Shown here: positions 21,501 through 33,070 of the stretch, piece after piece
Layout: each line of letters starts with the position of its first letter
Numbering within the stretch: the stretch's first letter is position 1
NCBI GenBank assembly: GCA_949128115.1
Contig: OX421965.1
Coordinates: forward strand, 31,491,681-31,555,680
Direction: 5' to 3'
DNA from: Anaspis maculata
Taxonomy: Eukaryota; Arthropoda; Insecta; Coleoptera; Scraptiidae
Length of the DNA stretch: 64,000 nucleotides
Translations under genes and position numbers: made by a program
Notes under the pieces: model-generated
The model's database searches: none
The model's input: only the letters and a program-made list of their open reading frames with translations
What the model was told of the DNA's origin: nothing

Positions 21501-22465
21501 TGTTAGCGCGGTACACATAAAGACGGCAGCCTTCCGATGAAGGCTGCATTAAAACAATAACTCTTGGATTAGGAAAGCAGCAAGCGACAGTCAGAAATAA
21601 AATTCACAACAACAATCAAAAACTTTAATGCAAAACAAAGAAAAAAACACAAACAGACAGAATTACAAAACAATAAAAAAAAAACAATGTGAATTAAATG
21701 AAATGAAAAATCCGAGTGGTTCTGATCGGGGGCAGATTCGCTGGCGCCGAGTGGCGTCCTGAAAACGAGACGAACTGCACTGAAGGTATACACCCCGGCA
21801 AACGGGAATAAACGGTAAATGGTAAAAACAATGGAAAATATGGAACTTACGGGATCTTATTCGGTGGCGGCGTCGTCCTGGCGGAGTCCGAAGGCGGCGT
21901 CGTGGTGGATGGCCGTTCTGGTGGTGGATTTCCTGGTGAAATGCACGAGTGCCCGTGTTCGTCACCAAAATGGCGGACGAACGACTCGATCCCGTCCGAA
22001 ACTGGAGCTTTGTGTGCGGCTGGCTGATCCAAGCCGCTCCCCGGTGAAAGCGGTGAAAACTGCCGCTTTCTGGACTTGGAGATGCTGCAGAGCTCCTCCA
22101 GGAGTCACTATCGGACGCGATGGGCCTTGGATGGGCTTCTGGTCGAGTACGAATGTACGCCGATGGCACGACAAGATGGCCGCGAGAACGATGACCAAAA
22201 AAAAGACGGCGTGGCTTCCCGCTCGACGTACGGAGATCAACGCCGCTTCGAACGAAGCGGCAAAGGCACGAGCGGAAAGAAAGCCGAAGAATGCCGAAGA
22301 CGGCCGAAGAAAGTGCTGGAGCTCGTTTACGCTTGCGCCTGACAGCCAAGTGCCAGGCACACCGAACAGGGGGTGAGGGGTGAGGACTTGGACGACACAG
22401 GGATATTTTGGGTTGCATACCCTCAGTGCACACGAATGCAGTGTTCAATGAACGGGGCCGAGACA
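21501..22465 (-). repeat. 5' LTR of the BEL element
   Basis: 965 bp, same ends as the other LTR. In the element sense it holds promoter, R and U5; a CCCGTAAGTT string (sense complement near 21846-21856) could act as a splice donor, but I have no proof of use. Apparent identity to the 3' LTR points to recent integration. Confidence 0.95.
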
Positions 22466-22470
22466 CAAAT
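22466..22470. repeat. BEL target-site duplication, right copy (CAAAT)
   Basis: Matches 14964-14968 exactly. Confidence 0.9.
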
Positions 22471-22625
22471 AGAAAAGACCATATGTCGTCACGGATTTTT
22501 ACGGTTGCGTAGAAACCAGGCGAGTCTATCATTCAAAAAAAGGTTGGCTGATTTTTGATGCTCCAATATCCGTGACGACGGTGGTGATAACATTATGGTC
22601 TTCTCTATTTGTATTGTCTATACAC

Positions 22626-23284
22626 GACGTGTCACCCTTATTCAAAAATGAAATGCTTTTGCAACCGAAGATACCTAGTACAATCAAGATAATGCAACGT
22701 GCGTGGTTCACGTACTTTTCTGGGGAAAATCAACACCGTGCAAAGTCAGATGGGGTCACTTAAAGCCACCAAACACTGCAACACTCGTAAGTACTCACAA
22801 AAATCTGCGGTTGATGCGTGCACAAACGGTGTTCACATGTTGACCGTCAGGTGACGTATTCGAGCTTGAAACTCGCTAATAATAATCATTATGATGGTCA
22901 AGAACAAAGTTTGTTCGGTAGATGGGGCTGTAATGAATGGTGATGCATGGTGAAAGTTCTGACATTTTAAAATTTTGAGGGGCCCCAGTCGCCCCCTAAT
23001 GGACAAATTTTTGAGTGCTGCGGGTCAAATCACTTGAAATTTTTACGTAGTTTTCATATGCCAAATTTCATTGCAGTATCACAAAATGCAGAATCAAAAA
23101 GCGTACCGCTGTAACTAAATCAATACCTGAGTACTGCTGTCGTTCCACTTATCATATCAACCTCCAAGATTGAAAGCAAAGCCTTTTTTTATTAACTGGA
23201 GCAAAGATGATAGCACTCGTAATCCATCTCCAATAAGCTATTCTGAGAGGTGCAGCGACCCCCTTTTACCGGGTGTGGCTTGAC
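22626..23284. other. No gene recognised
   Basis: AT-rich, short frames only. Confidence 0.4.
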
Positions 23285-23500
23285 CTCCGACCATTTCCAG
23301 AATGATGTCTGTCTGTATGTCTGTGATCTTCCACCATGACTGCCGAACCGTTGATCCGATTGACTTGAAATTTGGTATATGGACATTGTTTTTGACTATC
23401 ATCTGTCAGACAGAACTGCTACTATCAACAAATATCAGAAGCCATATCTCACAAAACTCAACTTGCAATGTGTCATTTGTAAGCCCTTGAAAAACTGTAT
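23285..23500 (+). repeat. Dispersed repeat, family C copy 2
   Basis: Counterpart of 6745-6960 in the opposite orientation; contains GATCCGATTGACTTGAAATT and ends AAGCCCTTGAAAAACTGTAT. Confidence 0.55.
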
Positions 23501-23689
23501 TCAGAACAGTTGAAAGTATTGGGTGACCGTGTCATGAAGGGAACCTCGATTTTGAACATTCCAAAAATAGGAATGGACTACAAACAGTGGGGAAATTTGG
23601 GAAACTACGCAGTGTATTTTTAGCGCCGGGCGAATATGCAACCCCCTGTACGAAGTGAAACAGGGATAAACGGAAGATAGGAACAAAAC

Positions 23690-24170
23690 AAACGAAGGAT
23701 AAGACACACCAACGGGACCGAGGAGCAAAATAGGGGTGTTTAGAGAGAAGAAGATGAAAATAACGTCATAAAACGAAAAACAGATCGGAATATCACAAGA
23801 AATCGTGAGAAAACCACCAAAAGACATGGTTTTTGTGGAAATACACTACCAAAAGACACCAGGAAGACCGGGGAGCAAAATGGAGGTGTTGGGCGGGAAG
23901 AAGCTGAAAAGAACGCGTCGCATAAAACAAGAAACAGATCTAAATATTGCAGCAGTCGTGAAAAAACCATTGAAAAGAAAGAATAAATCACACGAAACAG
24001 GAAGAAAGTCGCAGAAAAGAAGGAATAAATCACACGAAACGGGAAGAAAGTTGCAAAAAGGCAGTCGACGCATGTAAAAGTATCGCGCTAAAGCATAAAA
24101 AGAAGTTGACGTACGTTTAGAAAGAAGAAATAAAACACAGAAAACGGGAAGAGAGTCGCGAAAAATAGAT
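23690..24170 (+). repeat. Degenerate purine-rich tandem repeat
   Basis: ACCG(A/G)GGAGCAAAATRG recurs at about 23717 and 23868 (step about 151), and AATAAAWCACACGAAAC with GGAAGAAAGT and TCGCAGAAAAG recurs three times at about 23982-24170. Frames on both strands here are low-complexity Lys/Arg or Phe/Ser runs and I do not call them genes. Confidence 0.65.
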
Positions 24171-24841
24171 AGTTGACGCGTGTAATTTCTCTATTTGCTT
24201 TTCGATTCATATTGGTATTTTTTTTGAATGGCAATAACGTATACTGCGCTTTGTGAAGCACATCACATGCATTTTTACACGAAAGTGATAGTGGCCAACC
24301 AAGAATACAGCAGGTCCGGTTTTCCACTGTTGCCTACGTCGAGCCCGAGGAGGCCCATCGAGAGTTCCGTATTGATCGTGCATGACACAAAAGCTGAAAT
24401 ATATCCTGTTTCCTTCTTCACAGCATACACTTTGAAAGGCACGGTACAATAACCACAGACAATAATCTGCAATTAGCAATGTCGCACGCAGCTGTCGGCT
24501 AACTGTCAAACGTTGACAGTTGTGAATGAAACTTCAATTGTCATCATTCACTTTATAACTCATCGTATTGTCAAATTGTCAAAAAAAAAGACAGCGAAAA
24601 TAGAATGGTTATCATAACGACAATTAAGGAAAGTATGGGCGATGTTCAAGTGCGAAAATGGAATAGTAACGTGAGTGAATCGCATTCTTCCGTACCTACA
24701 TCGACCCAAAATTGCATAAGGAAGAGAATTGTGGTAGAATCGTTATTGTGAAATGTTCGGCTTCGGGTCCCCTTTATGACACGGTCACCAAAGTATTGCT
24801 GTATCTGTCATCTGTCGAATGTTGAGAAATGTCAAAGAACT
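24171..24841. other. No gene recognised
   Basis: No feature beyond short TGTCAAA-type repeats at 24500-24590. Confidence 0.35.
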
Positions 24842-25110
24842 TCACTATTTATTTGATTATTCAGAATCTATCTGATGGATTGGAATCAAATTTGGCAGAG
24901 AGCAACACAACAGAAAAGTCAAATCAGGTCTGCAGTTGCAGTTTTTCACCATTTGCTAGTCGAGCGTTATGAATTTTCAATATTTCTCCTAGCCGCAATC
25001 GGCTTTTTTTTTAAAGTCAAACTGCAATCGAAACTTTATTGGATTGGGCATCGTTTCGACCCATTTTCAAAATCGGCACGGTTCCAGTTTTCTGACGGTA
25101 ATTTTTTCAA
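24842..25110 (+). repeat. Dispersed repeat, family B copy 2
   Basis: Collinear with 6985-7335; see there. Confidence 0.55.
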
Positions 25111-27784
25111 AATGACATTAGCACATTCCGTGAATTTGAAAAAACTGCGATGCAAACTTTAACAAGTGGTGAGCCTCACGAAATACTTATTTTAGGTGCC
25201 AGACATGCATGGAATGAAAGTTGGAGAAAAGATTGATTTAATTTTTGAAGGAAAAACTTTTGAAATCATAGTTTTGGAGTTTTCCTCTCTGGAAAAAATG
25301 CAAATTTTTCAGCTCTTTCCCCGCGAACAGATTTCCACCATTTTTTCTTTGAACAAGAGGTGAGGGTTTTTGAACATTCTTCAAAAATCTTTTTTTCACT
25401 TTCCTGGTCGAAAACGTAAGACCGGACTGGGCTTTGAAAACCGGACTTGAATGATGGAGCTTAAAGTGAAGCCTTAATTGATGATTTTTGCAATAAGATT
25501 ACTGGAAATAAGATTTGAGGTTTTCTCGTAAAGATTCAATCTTCCCTGTCAAAATTTTCAATTTCCTGCACATTTTTTTCAATGTTTCTCTCTAATTCCA
25601 ACTTCCCACCCGAAGGGACGTTTCGAATAAAATTTTCCATAGGTGCCCGGGTACTAGTCGGGAAAGTTTTGTGTTGCCCACAACAGATTTTTCAATCTTA
25701 CTAAAACGAGAGTCGACTTGATTACACTAAAAAATTCAAGCATCGAAAATCTCTTGTAATGCATGTTATTTCGAGGTACCTACAGATCTTTGCAGAAATA
25801 AGTAGGCAATTACACCTACCGAAAAGAATAATAACCGCGAATTTCCAAATTGATTGCCTCCAATTGCCAACAATGAGTCCATTGTTACACTTGACCGCAA
25901 CGATATACCCAAGCACGTGCTTGGCCGCTCCAAGAAGACCATTAGCAGTCGTCCTGGCACCACGACTCGAGTGAAAACGTTTGGAAAAGTGCCCCACGTT
26001 ACATTATTCACCTCTCAGTGTGACAGTGTGGCGTATCAGTGTTGGATCTGATGCCACTGACTCGGTGAGGATAAGGAATAATCACAGCAATGCTTCTCTC
26101 GCAGTTTAAATCTTCGACTTTAAACTTAGCTACCTATTAATACCCTCAATCAGAAGAGCCGCCTGTCAGCTCGTGGTAGGCAGGTATACCTACTACTTGG
26201 TCATTCCGAGCACTTGTAACCTTCACTAGCACTGATCTAGTTTACTTTGTAATGTCCATGCATCCACACTTACTATACCCGAGAAAAAGGGAGACATACC
26301 TGCTATGTAGGTGATACACAGGTGCGTCGATATTTATTTGCTTCGGTTACGCATACGATTTGCATTCTGTTAAAGTGTCCTCCGATTCAGGAATGGACGT
26401 AAATCTTGCTTTGCTTCGTTGTGCATGATGGCAGTAGTAGGCGGCGCGGTTTTTTTATTAAGGTTTTAACGGATTAAACTCAGGATAACGGGTGGGAAAC
26501 TTAGGAAACGGTAAATTATCTCAGTGACCAAGGTCTTCTTCAAGTGGAGAAATTAATTGATTTGAGTAGGTATTTTTGAATACCCAACCACTTATTTTAC
26601 CAATTAATTCAGCTTTGCATTAAGAGAGAGGTAGCTAGGTACCCACCCTAAGATGTCTACAAGTGATTGGTGGTAATAGTATATTACATACCGAGACGGG
26701 AAATACATCATTACTGCTAAGGGCACAGAGAGCCTCCAGGCTAGCCCGAAGCTGGAATGATGTATTTACCGTCAAGAGTATGTATACTATTTTACTCACA
26801 ACCATGTACTCAGCTTGCAGGATTACAGGCGTTCAAAAGTTGAAATCTGAAAATTAACTTTTTGCATAACTTCCAGATAGGCCGATTAATTTTGCTGAAA
26901 CGTGGTTCAGGAAATACTGATCAACACATTTATTGTTTGGTTGGATGCATATTTTGAAATTTCCCTTCTAAAGCTACCATTTCTTCACTTTCTCGGGAGG
27001 TCGACAGTAAAAATTGAGTGAACAAAATTTTGTGGCTTGTAAAGCTCTCTGGGTGGTTTGTAGGCACTTTTAGGGAAAATGTAATGTGCAGGATTCACAA
27101 CCCACCTGTAAAGAAGGAAGAATTTCAATGCAGATTCAGTATAGTTGATTTTCGTGCTCATTATTTTGCCATGAACATTTGGCTGAAATCTTCTGAAATA
27201 ACGAAAATAGAAGCGATCGAATGACCAACTCTTGTCACCCCAAACCTTCAAAACTAAAAAGACAAAACTTGTTAACAGCTTTCCAGTAACCTACCACATC
27301 TCTATATAACAAGCTTTAATGTGGTCCGACACTTTAACAGTTAACACTCAGTTTCCGGTCATCCGGTCCTACGAAAACTGCAAACTTTGATAAATAGGTA
27401 TGCTAAGCGCTGTGTATATACGTAGAGATAAGACGATTATGATAAATTGTGGGAAAAGGTACGCAAGAAGATAAAGAATATCACTAACGGAAGAAAGCAA
27501 TTACGCCCGTTATATTGATATAATTTATATTAATATATCATATATCTCACTTCTCACTTAGTAGCACACCAGTAGCGGCTTTGATGCCATAATCCTATGT
27601 GTCTTGGTATATTTATCATGAATCTTTGCTCATTTATCAAGTTTAAGCAGGGAAGCAAGTGTAGGTATAGTCTTTGCCGGAAGAAATAGGAGCGAATAAA
27701 TTGAAAAAATTTGCGAGAAAATGTTCCATTGTTCAATCTTTAATCCCAAATGATTGTGTGTCAAATTTTCCATGCTTCTAGAAA
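25111..27784. other. No gene recognised
   Basis: About 2.7 kb of AT-rich sequence without a recognisable exon or element. TAGGTACCTA-type palindromes occur at about 25783 and 26636. Confidence 0.4.
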
Positions 27785-27892
27785 TGTTCAGTGATAACGT
27801 ATGGTCCGAAAGCTTTGGGAATTTTTTTTTAAATATTAACTTTTTTTGGATAGTTTTAATTTTGTAACTTAATATTGCAAAAACCAGCATCA

Positions 27893-28268
27893 TCTTTAAC
27901 AATTTCAAATTCATATTTCACATATTGAAGATGGGCCATTATCTTTGATGGCTCTCAGTTTTCTTCTGTCATGTTCGATCATTCTCTGGACAACAGCAGG
28001 ATTAATTTCTCAGAGCTCCTGCCTCCCAATGTACCGCAAGCTTGACTAATACAGGATTTTTGGTGAGTATTGAGCAGGATAGTACACGACAAGGGATGGG
28101 AAGCTGCAAATGAAGACCAATTACGGCGTCACATTTTTCAATAACATTAGAGAATTTCGCATTTGAGAAATTGATACAGAAAATAATGGAACATGGCAGA
28201 AGAAAATTGAGATCCATCGAAGATAATGGTCCATTTTCAATATGTTGAATATGAATTTGTTATTGTTA
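27893..28268. mobile_element. MITE of about 375 bp with 45-bp inverted ends
   Basis: TTTAACAATT then CAAATTCATATTTCACATAT and TGAAGATGG...CCATTATCTTTGATGG at the left is inverted at the right end (CCATCGAAGATAATGG...CAATATGTTGAATATGAATT). It sits against the TA before CAGGGTGG. Absent from the opposite palindrome arm, so it is a later insertion. Confidence 0.65.
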
Positions 28269-28429
28269 TACAGGGTGGTCCTCGTTTTATGTCAATAAAT
28301 TTAAGGATCAATAGAAAATTAAAAATGAAAGGGACTTTCTCCAGAAAACATATTCGAGAAATACCTAATAACAGAGATACAGCTGAAACACCCCTAACTC
28401 TTTAGCTTCTGCGCCTGGATGGATAGGCA

Positions 28430-30185
28430 ACCCAACATACTCCAAATAATTAAACTTATTTGAATTAAATCACTTTTCCCGCTCTTGGGACTGCTTTGGC
28501 CGGTGATCGTCTAGTATCAGGACACCATCCTGTTGTGCATCCTTCTTGTGGTTCGAGGATAGAGATCCTGGGCGTGTTGAGATCGAATTAACCTCTAGTT
28601 TGAACGCAGTAAGACACAAAAATTAGTTGTAACATAAAATCAATCTATTGTCTTCTATTTACATGTCAAAGTGTTTAAATAAAGGCTCGTTCCTATAACT
28701 GACCCTACCTCAACGCTGGTAACTAAGATAGCTAAGTTTTCTAAGTGTTCCCTGAAAGATGAGTTTCCCCTAATAATTATTTCCAAGCCATCACACATCA
28801 ATACTCCGATGAACACCTGATTCTACACCTTGACCAACATTTAAACTTTGTTTGGGTTGCGTGGTACGAAATTCTTATCGTGGATTCATCAGGTTCAACA
28901 TTTAAGTTAGTGTTATAGGTTATGTTAGGGTTAGGCCCAGCGTCTAGACACCGAAAAAGGGTTTGAGTGACTTTTGCGAGCGATGGGAACTCCCCCCTCT
29001 CTTTTCTGTTGTTCCCCTGTTCCCTACAATCTAAGTTCGTGGGCCGGTGTGTGCGGGGCTCCTCCTATTATGAACTCTTTTCAAAGGCTGCGTCTCTTAT
29101 TTTCTGGACTATTCTTTTTGCATGACTCTTTTTAGGCTATGGTAATCTTTTGCCCGTTTTGGAAGGGATTGGATATGGCCTGTGCCCTTGTGGAGAACTG
29201 GACCTATTTTCACCTTGAATTGCCCTTGAAGCTTAAAAGGATTTCACGACCGCGAGTGTCTATAGCCGGAAATGTAAAACCCAATTTCACCCTTCCAACA
29301 ACTTCGGAACCAATGGTGTACGCGAACAATTACTCAAGTCAAGGTACAAACTCTCGTGTGAAGACCCTTTGATTGAACCCCGTTCTGTTTGTGTGAAGTG
29401 AACCCCATTGTCGCTAAAAACCTACAAAGGTGCTCGCCGACGAACTAACGCAAGAAGGCTTCGAAACAACTATTATTCCCTATGAATAAATATCAGATTG
29501 CTAACCAACTATTGTGCCGTAACAATTCATTATAGGTACAAATTTATCGAAGCGTCGCGTCGTCGAATGTCCAGGGAATTCTCAGAACCGCTCTCCATCT
29601 CACGATTCAACAATCTTCATTAACTTCATGGGAATACTGCAACAAATTAAGTAGTGTTACGCGACCCCAAACCAGACGTCCCTCTAGGTGAAACTCCTCT
29701 CCATAACATCCGTCTTTCAATAATAATTCTCTTGTACTCAATAATCCAACCAACATGGAAATCTAAGTACCTGCAGTTGCACGCTAAAACAAAGTCATAT
29801 TAGTCTCACGGAGGGGGGAAGGGGTCGTTGTTCTAAACCGATTATTATTAACAATTGCTACTCTAGGACAGGGTCCGAACCCTGGTTTCAACAAACGCGA
29901 TTTTAGTTCTTTTCAGTTCCTATCCGTTTCGCGATTCCCTAAACTCAGCAGCGCGTATTCAGAAGTGTCGTTCAAAGCTTTGTCGAAGTTCCAACCCCAA
30001 CCCCTGGACTGCAGGTACCACCCACTGAGAAGTTGAAGTCTACCCCGTGTCGATCGTGGCTTTCTAGGACATTGCAAATCTCAATCGTAGGTCGTCTGCC
30101 CCACCCCATAAGATCGCTCCTTTTCCACCGCGAGGTACCGTTCTGCGAGCACTAGCATCCAGCACTGAAGCTCAGCCCAGCTGGA
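28430..30185. other. No gene recognised (left part of the 4.9-kb insertion)
   Basis: Less AT-rich than the surroundings, with many short frames. I see no domain. Confidence 0.4.
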
Positions 30186-30408
30186 GAAGATCAAGACACG
30201 ACCCCGAAACTGATCAGGACACGTCCGGTGGAAGATCAAGACACAGCCCGAAACTGATCAGGACACGTCCGGTGGAAGATCAAGACACGACTCGAGAGTC
30301 GATCAGGACACATGACACCGGAAGATCAAGACACAGCCCGAAACTGATCAGGACACATGACACCGGAAGATCAAGACACAGCCCGAAGGTAGATCAGGAC
30401 ACGTCGCC
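30186..30408 (+). repeat. 45-bp minisatellite, five units
   Basis: GAAGATCAAGACAC recurs at 30186, 30231, 30275, 30321 and 30366 (steps of 44-46). Each unit also carries GATCAGGACACRT, and the variable part is GTCCGGTG or GACACCG. An 87-codon frame runs through it but is only a translation of the repeat. Confidence 0.9.
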
Positions 30409-31019
30409 GCGGAGCTTGTTATCAGAGATAAATGCAAGTGTTCGATGCAGGTTCCTCTTCCAACAGGCAGCGTTCTGTGTGAAGGGTTCCAACCCCATGG
30501 ATATGAAATTATACAATCTCTTCGGAGGCAAATGACGCACTCAGGTCTACCTCGGTTACTCGCGATACCCACACGGTCCAAAGGCTCTTGCTTTAGCTTA
30601 AAAACTCCCTGGTAAAAGACGTCTCCCAACGTACAACGCAATTTAATCACGGAGGAGAAATGAGATGCGCACCGGTGCAAAATCCAACAAACTTGATACT
30701 AATTTTCACGCGAACGCGAGCAAATGTGCAATTCCGGTATTTAGAAATATGGGATGAACAATCAAGCGCGAGTGGTGTGCCGACTGCAACTCCCGATGAT
30801 GAAGAGCTTGATGTAGACGGGGCAAATCACATCCAATCCTACCACGGCGCGGATGGAAATCTCCTCGATGGCGGGCTGGACTGTGCCACGGGCGCGTGTG
30901 GCGATGAGCGTATTGGTAATCAGACGTCGGAAATATTGTCGCGCATTTAATTTGGGAACGCCGATATGCGGGCAATGGCACACGAGGAGGCCGCGTAATT
31001 TCGAGGTGCGGCGGAGCAC
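30409..31019. other. Unrecognised GC-rich stretch with open frames on both strands
   Basis: 30660-30950 is open on the + strand (96 codons), and 30762-31031 and 30706-30981 are open on the - strand (89 and 91 codons). The composition is GC-richer than the flanks, which suggests former coding sequence, but neither strand shows a motif I can name. Confidence 0.35.
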
Positions 31020-31100
31020 ATGAAACGCCACTAAAAACAGCGGTGGACTTTCAGAATTGCCAACCTTATATTTTAGGAATTTTGTTTAGTTTCCTAAAAA

Positions 31101-31421
31101 ATGTTAGGGGAATGGCTGTCAACGTCGGCGGTGGGCGGAGCAGAGAGTGACATTTGGACTTGGAAAAAATTTCCGATTGTGTCGATTTTTATTTTGATGG
31201 TATTCTTTTTATTCAACACGCAAATAACACGGCAACCGGTTGAAAACGCGTGCCCCAGTGGAAAGCAAAAGAAGTACCCGGCCGGGACAACTTCGGGTGA
31301 GTTCTGTTTGACTACCAAAAACACAAATGCATTTTTCTTTACTTTTATTTTAGGCCCCGTGTCGTGGGAAGTACTGAACAAGCAAATAGGCGCTCTGAAG
31401 GAGCCGCTCCTGCTCCATTAG
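31101..31421 (+). pseudogene. Two-exon gene fragment encoding a signal-anchor peptide, copy 1
   Basis: ATG at 31101 opens a frame with a hydrophobic segment (FPIVSIFILMVFFLF) near residue 24, typical of a type II membrane anchor, then a Cys/Pro/Lys-rich stem. A GTGAGT donor follows 31296 and a TTTATTTTAG acceptor ends at 31353; splicing continues the frame for 22 residues to a stop at 31419. The inverted copy at 32611-33000 keeps the same exon-intron layout and reads on for about 20 more residues, so this stop is probably a lesion. The family is not recognised; the architecture would suit the start of a Golgi enzyme, which is inference. The intron argues against retrocopying. Confidence 0.45.
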
Positions 31422-31845
31422 CCCATGGACAGAGACATGAATCATCAAAAAACATTGCTATCCTGGGTTCCTGGCCCAGGCACATACGGCCCAGGCAGTA
31501 ATTGAGGCACGCTATATTGTTTTGTGGCTGGAGACTGATCGAGGCGCTTCATCTCACCTAATAAGAGCTATATTTCTGAGCCTACCTGAAGTGCTATGTG
31601 TATAAAGTTTGTGTATGTATTGTTTCTGTCCCAAAGTTTTTGAACAATAAAGTTTATTTTTGTTTGTTTTTCATAGTTTCCTTCCTTTGTAGCAAGTTTC
31701 GCAAATTGTCTTTCAAGAAAACAAAGACAAGCAATTTCATTTTATTTATTATTGAACTGTTCAGTTACAATTATTATTATGTTCACATCGTTGTGTCTAG
31801 TACAGTAATATGATCACCTGAAATACCCTTGATTATTACATACAA

Positions 31846-32162
31846 CGCCCTTGATTATTAGACCTACAAGGATAATATTCACTTATCTAAATCCCACTGT
31901 CAATAGCAACGGAATAAAATTCATGTAAACAACAAAATCTGACAGCTGTCACTTCGGACTTCTTTTATGTAATAATCTTCAAAATATCACTCGTGCTCGA
32001 GATTTTCCCAGATAATTTTGGCCAGGCGTTTCCCTCGGGCTGATTGTCCCTGGATAAATGCCCTCCTCCTACGGAGTCGGGCATTTATCGCTACAATCAG
32101 CACTCGCGATCGCCTGACCAAAATTATCGTGAAAATCTAAGCACTTGTGATATTACTGTTGA
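31846..32162 (-). mobile_element. MITE family A, copy 3
   Basis: Reverse orientation of 7342-7657, complete at both ends (CAACAGTAATATCACAAG ... CCTTGTAGGTC). It lies between the two gene fragments. Confidence 0.75.
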
Positions 32163-32544
32163 GAATACTCTTCTCTGATGAGCCAGGATATTTCACTTTA
32201 TAATAATAATTCACTAAACTATCACTTCACAGAACGTGTTCCATACACTTGAATCGTGCCCCTCTTGAGTCTTGCTTGCCTATTTATCTTGCGGCTCATG
32301 ACCAGCTCGTAACGAAAACTCCTAAATGATGTTCAACTTTAGTGACCATATTGATGTCAGAATGACGGGCTTGAGTACCTTAACTCTTATCAGAAGAGCG
32401 ACTCTTGCATTGGTGATTCCAAACTGTCGTGACTTTTTGTCCTGGTGGAGCCCAGTACTATAACAGCTATCTATCAATTGTCTTCTGAAAGAGCAAACAT
32501 CAATGAACTTTTGTATTGATGTCTCATCGACTTTCACCTTCAAA

Positions 32545-33070
32545 GCCGGAATGCCCTGAAGTGCACTGCGGTGGGGTATCAGATAAAGCCACAGAACAAC
32601 ATAACTTCAATTACTGCTTGGGCCAGGAATCCAGGATAGCAATGTTTTTTGATGATTCATTTCCTGTCCATGGGATAGAATGGAGCAGGAACGGCTCCTT
32701 CAGAGCGTCCATTTGCTTGTTTAGTACTCCCCACACCGGGCCTGAAATAAAAGTAAAGAAAAATGCATTTCTGTTTTCGGTAGTCAAACAGAACTTACCC
32801 AAAGTTGTCCCGGGCCGGGTACTTCTTTTGCTTTCCACTGGGGCACGTGTTTTCAACCGGTTGCCGTGTTATTTGCATAATGACGACGCCAAAATAAAAA
32901 GAATGCCATCAAAATAAAAATCGACACAATCGGAAATTTTTACTAAGTCCAAATGACGGCGCTGTCACTCTCTCCACTGCTGCCCACCATGCCCCGATCC
33001 CTGAAATTCCTAAAATATAAGGTTGGCAATTCTGAAAGTCCACCGCTGTTTTTAGTGGCGTTTAACATGG
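32545..33070 (-). pseudogene. Inverted second copy of the gene fragment
   Basis: This is the complement of about 31020-31520, including the upstream AACGCCACTAAAAACAGCGG block, exon 1, intron (GTAAGT donor, TTTATTTCAG acceptor) and exon 2. Exon 1 has an in-frame stop soon after the presumed start and a one-base indel in the CCCGGCC(C)GGGACAAC stretch. Exon 2 reads on past the copy 1 stop to a later stop at 32611. Each copy is broken in a different place, so neither can make the ancestral protein. Confidence 0.55.

Larger units (their letters stand above)
14969..22465 (-). mobile_element. Complete BEL/Pao LTR retrotransposon
   Basis: The element is 7,497 bp in minus orientation. It has two 965-bp LTRs with TG...CA ends, a 5-bp target duplication, a primer-binding site next to the 5' LTR (right side), one uninterrupted gag-pol frame and a polypurine tract next to the 3' LTR. 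The domain order gag, zinc knuckles, aspartic protease, reverse transcriptase, RNase H, integrase is that of BEL/Pao (also of gypsy); BEL identity rests on the DUF1759/DUF1758/DUF5641-like character of the flanking domains. No envelope-like frame follows pol. All parts needed for autonomous retrotransposition are visible. Confidence 0.95.
14948..22625. repeat. Inverted repeat pre-dating the BEL insertion
   Basis: Joining the two flanks of the BEL element and dropping one CAAAT gives TATAGACAATACAAATAG followed by AAAAGACCATAT and GTCGTCACGGA. The same string occurs inverted at 22569-22622, with about 14 extra bases in the middle. The BEL element therefore landed in the left arm of a small inverted-repeat element whose centre lies at 22510-22560. 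Confidence 0.65.

Noticed and set aside
23805..24077. 90-codon Lys/Arg-rich frame as a nuclear protein
   Set aside because: It is the translation of a purine-rich tandem repeat, and the opposite strand is open as well.
30660..31031. Open frames on both strands as a gene
   Set aside because: No motif on either strand; kept only as an unrecognised GC-rich stretch.
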